Positions 5,174-5,890 of a DNA stretch of 5,890 bases are shown here, piece after piece (positions within the stretch are counted from its first letter, which is position 1; every line of letters begins with the position of its first letter). Under the pieces are notes generated by a model. The model ran no database searches and was not told the origin of the DNA. It saw only the letters and a list, made by a program, of their open reading frames with translations. The stretch covers positions 1 through 5,890 of the forward strand of contig JAJZDT010000124.1 of assembly GCA_021851535.1 (NCBI GenBank). Reading direction: 5' to 3'. The position numbers and the translations under genes are program-made. Origin of the DNA: Microcaldota archaeon (lineage in GTDB: Archaea > Micrarchaeota > Micrarchaeia > Micrarchaeales > Micrarchaeaceae).

Positions 5174-5890
5174 ATGGCTGAAGATAAATTTGGAGGACAA
5201 CAGATATTATATCTACCGGATGGAGCAACTAGATTGCTAGGAAGAGATGCACAGAGAACCAATATTGCTGTTGGCGTTGCAGTTGCAAACGCAGTTAAAT
5301 CAGCTCTTGGACCAAAAGGTATGGACAAAATGTTGGTAAGCGATCTTGGTGATATAACAATAACAAATGATGGCGCTACAATATTACAGGAAATGAATGT
5401 TGAGCACCCAGTGGCAAAGATAATGGTTGACATAGCAAAAACACAAGATAAAGAGGCAGGGGATGGGACAACAACCGTTGTAGTGCTCGCGGGAGAACTC
5501 TTACGTGGAGCTGGAGAATTATTAGAGCAAGGAGTGCACCCAACAACAATTATAAAAGGGTATAAAATTGCTGCAGAAAAATCTGCCGAGTTTTTAACAC
5601 ATATATCAAAGGAGATAGACCCAAAAGATGATGCAATACTACAAAAAATTGCAATGGTATCTATGGGTTCAAAAAATATAGGAGATGATAAAACAAAGGA
5701 GCACTTATCAAAACTCGTTATTAATGCTGTCAAACAGGTAATGGATAAGGATCCAAGAGGAAAGATAATAATAGACCACGATTTAATAAAAATAGAGAAG
5801 AAAGTTGGTGGCAGCATTGCAGATACGCAGTTCATAAGCGGCGTATTAATAGACAAGGAGATTGCACACCCAGGCATGCCAAAATCCATA
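5174..5890 (+). CDS. ths: Thermosome subunit (group II chaperonin), 5' part, runs off the window
   Basis: The frame is open from the ATG at 5174 to the window end, giving the first 239 residues of a protein that is usually about 540-550 long. Group II chaperonin ATP-site motifs are in place: RDAQRTNI (24-31), LGPKGMDKML (45-54), TITNDGATIL (62-71, D66) and AGDGTTTVVVLAGELL (95-110, D97), followed by GVHPTTIIKGY. The last part, GGSIADTQFISGVLIDKE and HPGMPK, leads into the apical domain. The intermediate-domain stretch MVSMGSKNIG differs a little from the common MTSLTGK form. The product forms double-ring cytosolic complexes that fold proteins with ATP. The second catalytic Asp and the C-terminal equatorial half lie beyond the window. 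Start choice rests on the Shine-Dalgarno site and family N-termini. Chaperonin identity is certain; which paralogue is not. Confidence 0.97.
   Translation, partial: MAEDKFGGQQILYLPDGATRLLGRDAQRTNIAVGVAVANAVKSALGPKGMDKMLVSDLGDITITNDGATILQEMNVEHPVAKIMVDIAKTQDKEAGDGTTTVVVLAGELLRGAGELLEQGVHPTTIIKGYKIAAEKSAEFLTHISKEIDPKDDAILQKIAMVSMGSKNIGDDKTKEHLSKLVINAVKQVMDKDPRGKIIIDHDLIKIEKKVGGSIADTQFISGVLIDKEIAHPGMPKSI

Noticed and set aside
5146..5889. Long open frame on the minus strand opposite the thermosome gene (247 codons)
   Set aside because: It is the antisense shadow of an unmistakable chaperonin gene; its translation is Ser/Ile/Ala/Pro-rich without any recognisable motif.
1..5890. CRISPR array, insertion sequence, attachment site or tRNA
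   Set aside because: No spaced direct repeats, transposase motifs, terminal inverted repeats or TTCGA-type T-loop contexts were found on reading both strands by eye.

Overview
The window is A/T-rich archaeal chromosome. The archaeal signs are a group II chaperonin (thermosome) gene, a crenarchaeal-type single-OB-fold single-stranded DNA binding protein, TATA boxes placed about 25-35 bases upstream of genes, and Shine-Dalgarno sites of the GGTGA type mixed with starts that look leaderless. The compact layout, the heavy use of ATA codons and the lysine-rich proteins would fit a small-genome lineage such as DPANN (Micrarchaeota/Parvarchaeota-like) or an unusual euryarchaeon. That placement is an inference and weak. 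No mobile element, CRISPR array, RNA gene or phage gene was seen.

Layout. On the minus strand, an SSB gene (1561-1202) is followed 18 bases later by an alkaline-phosphatase/sulfatase superfamily gene (1183-14). A 152-base divergent promoter region (1562-1713) separates these from a plus-strand pair: a GT4 glycosyltransferase (1714-2862) and, four bases later, an eight-helix membrane protein of the LPG-synthase-TM/UPF0104 family that starts at TTG (2867-3889). Next on the plus strand is an Mrp/NBP35-type P-loop ATPase (3926-4732), probably with its own promoter. It converges, with an 8-base overlap, on a minus-strand RNHCP-type zinc-finger protein (5033-4725). A second divergent promoter region (5034-5173) leads to a thermosome subunit gene (5174 onward) that runs off the right edge.

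How the genes may work together. The glycosyltransferase, membrane protein and Thr-nucleophile phospho/sulfo-hydrolase-like enzyme would suit cell-surface glycan or glycolipid synthesis: sugar transfer, lipid-linked intermediate handling and head-group transfer or removal. This link rests on adjacency and family knowledge only. SSB (DNA maintenance), Mrp (Fe-S cluster delivery or a derived P-loop function) and the thermosome (protein folding) are housekeeping genes.

No clearly new multi-gene system is visible. The most notable points are an Mrp-family ATPase without the CxxC metal-binding motif, a sulfatase-fold enzyme with Thr at the nucleophile position, a variant RNHCP protein, and an identical 14-base translation start context on the SSB and thermosome genes.
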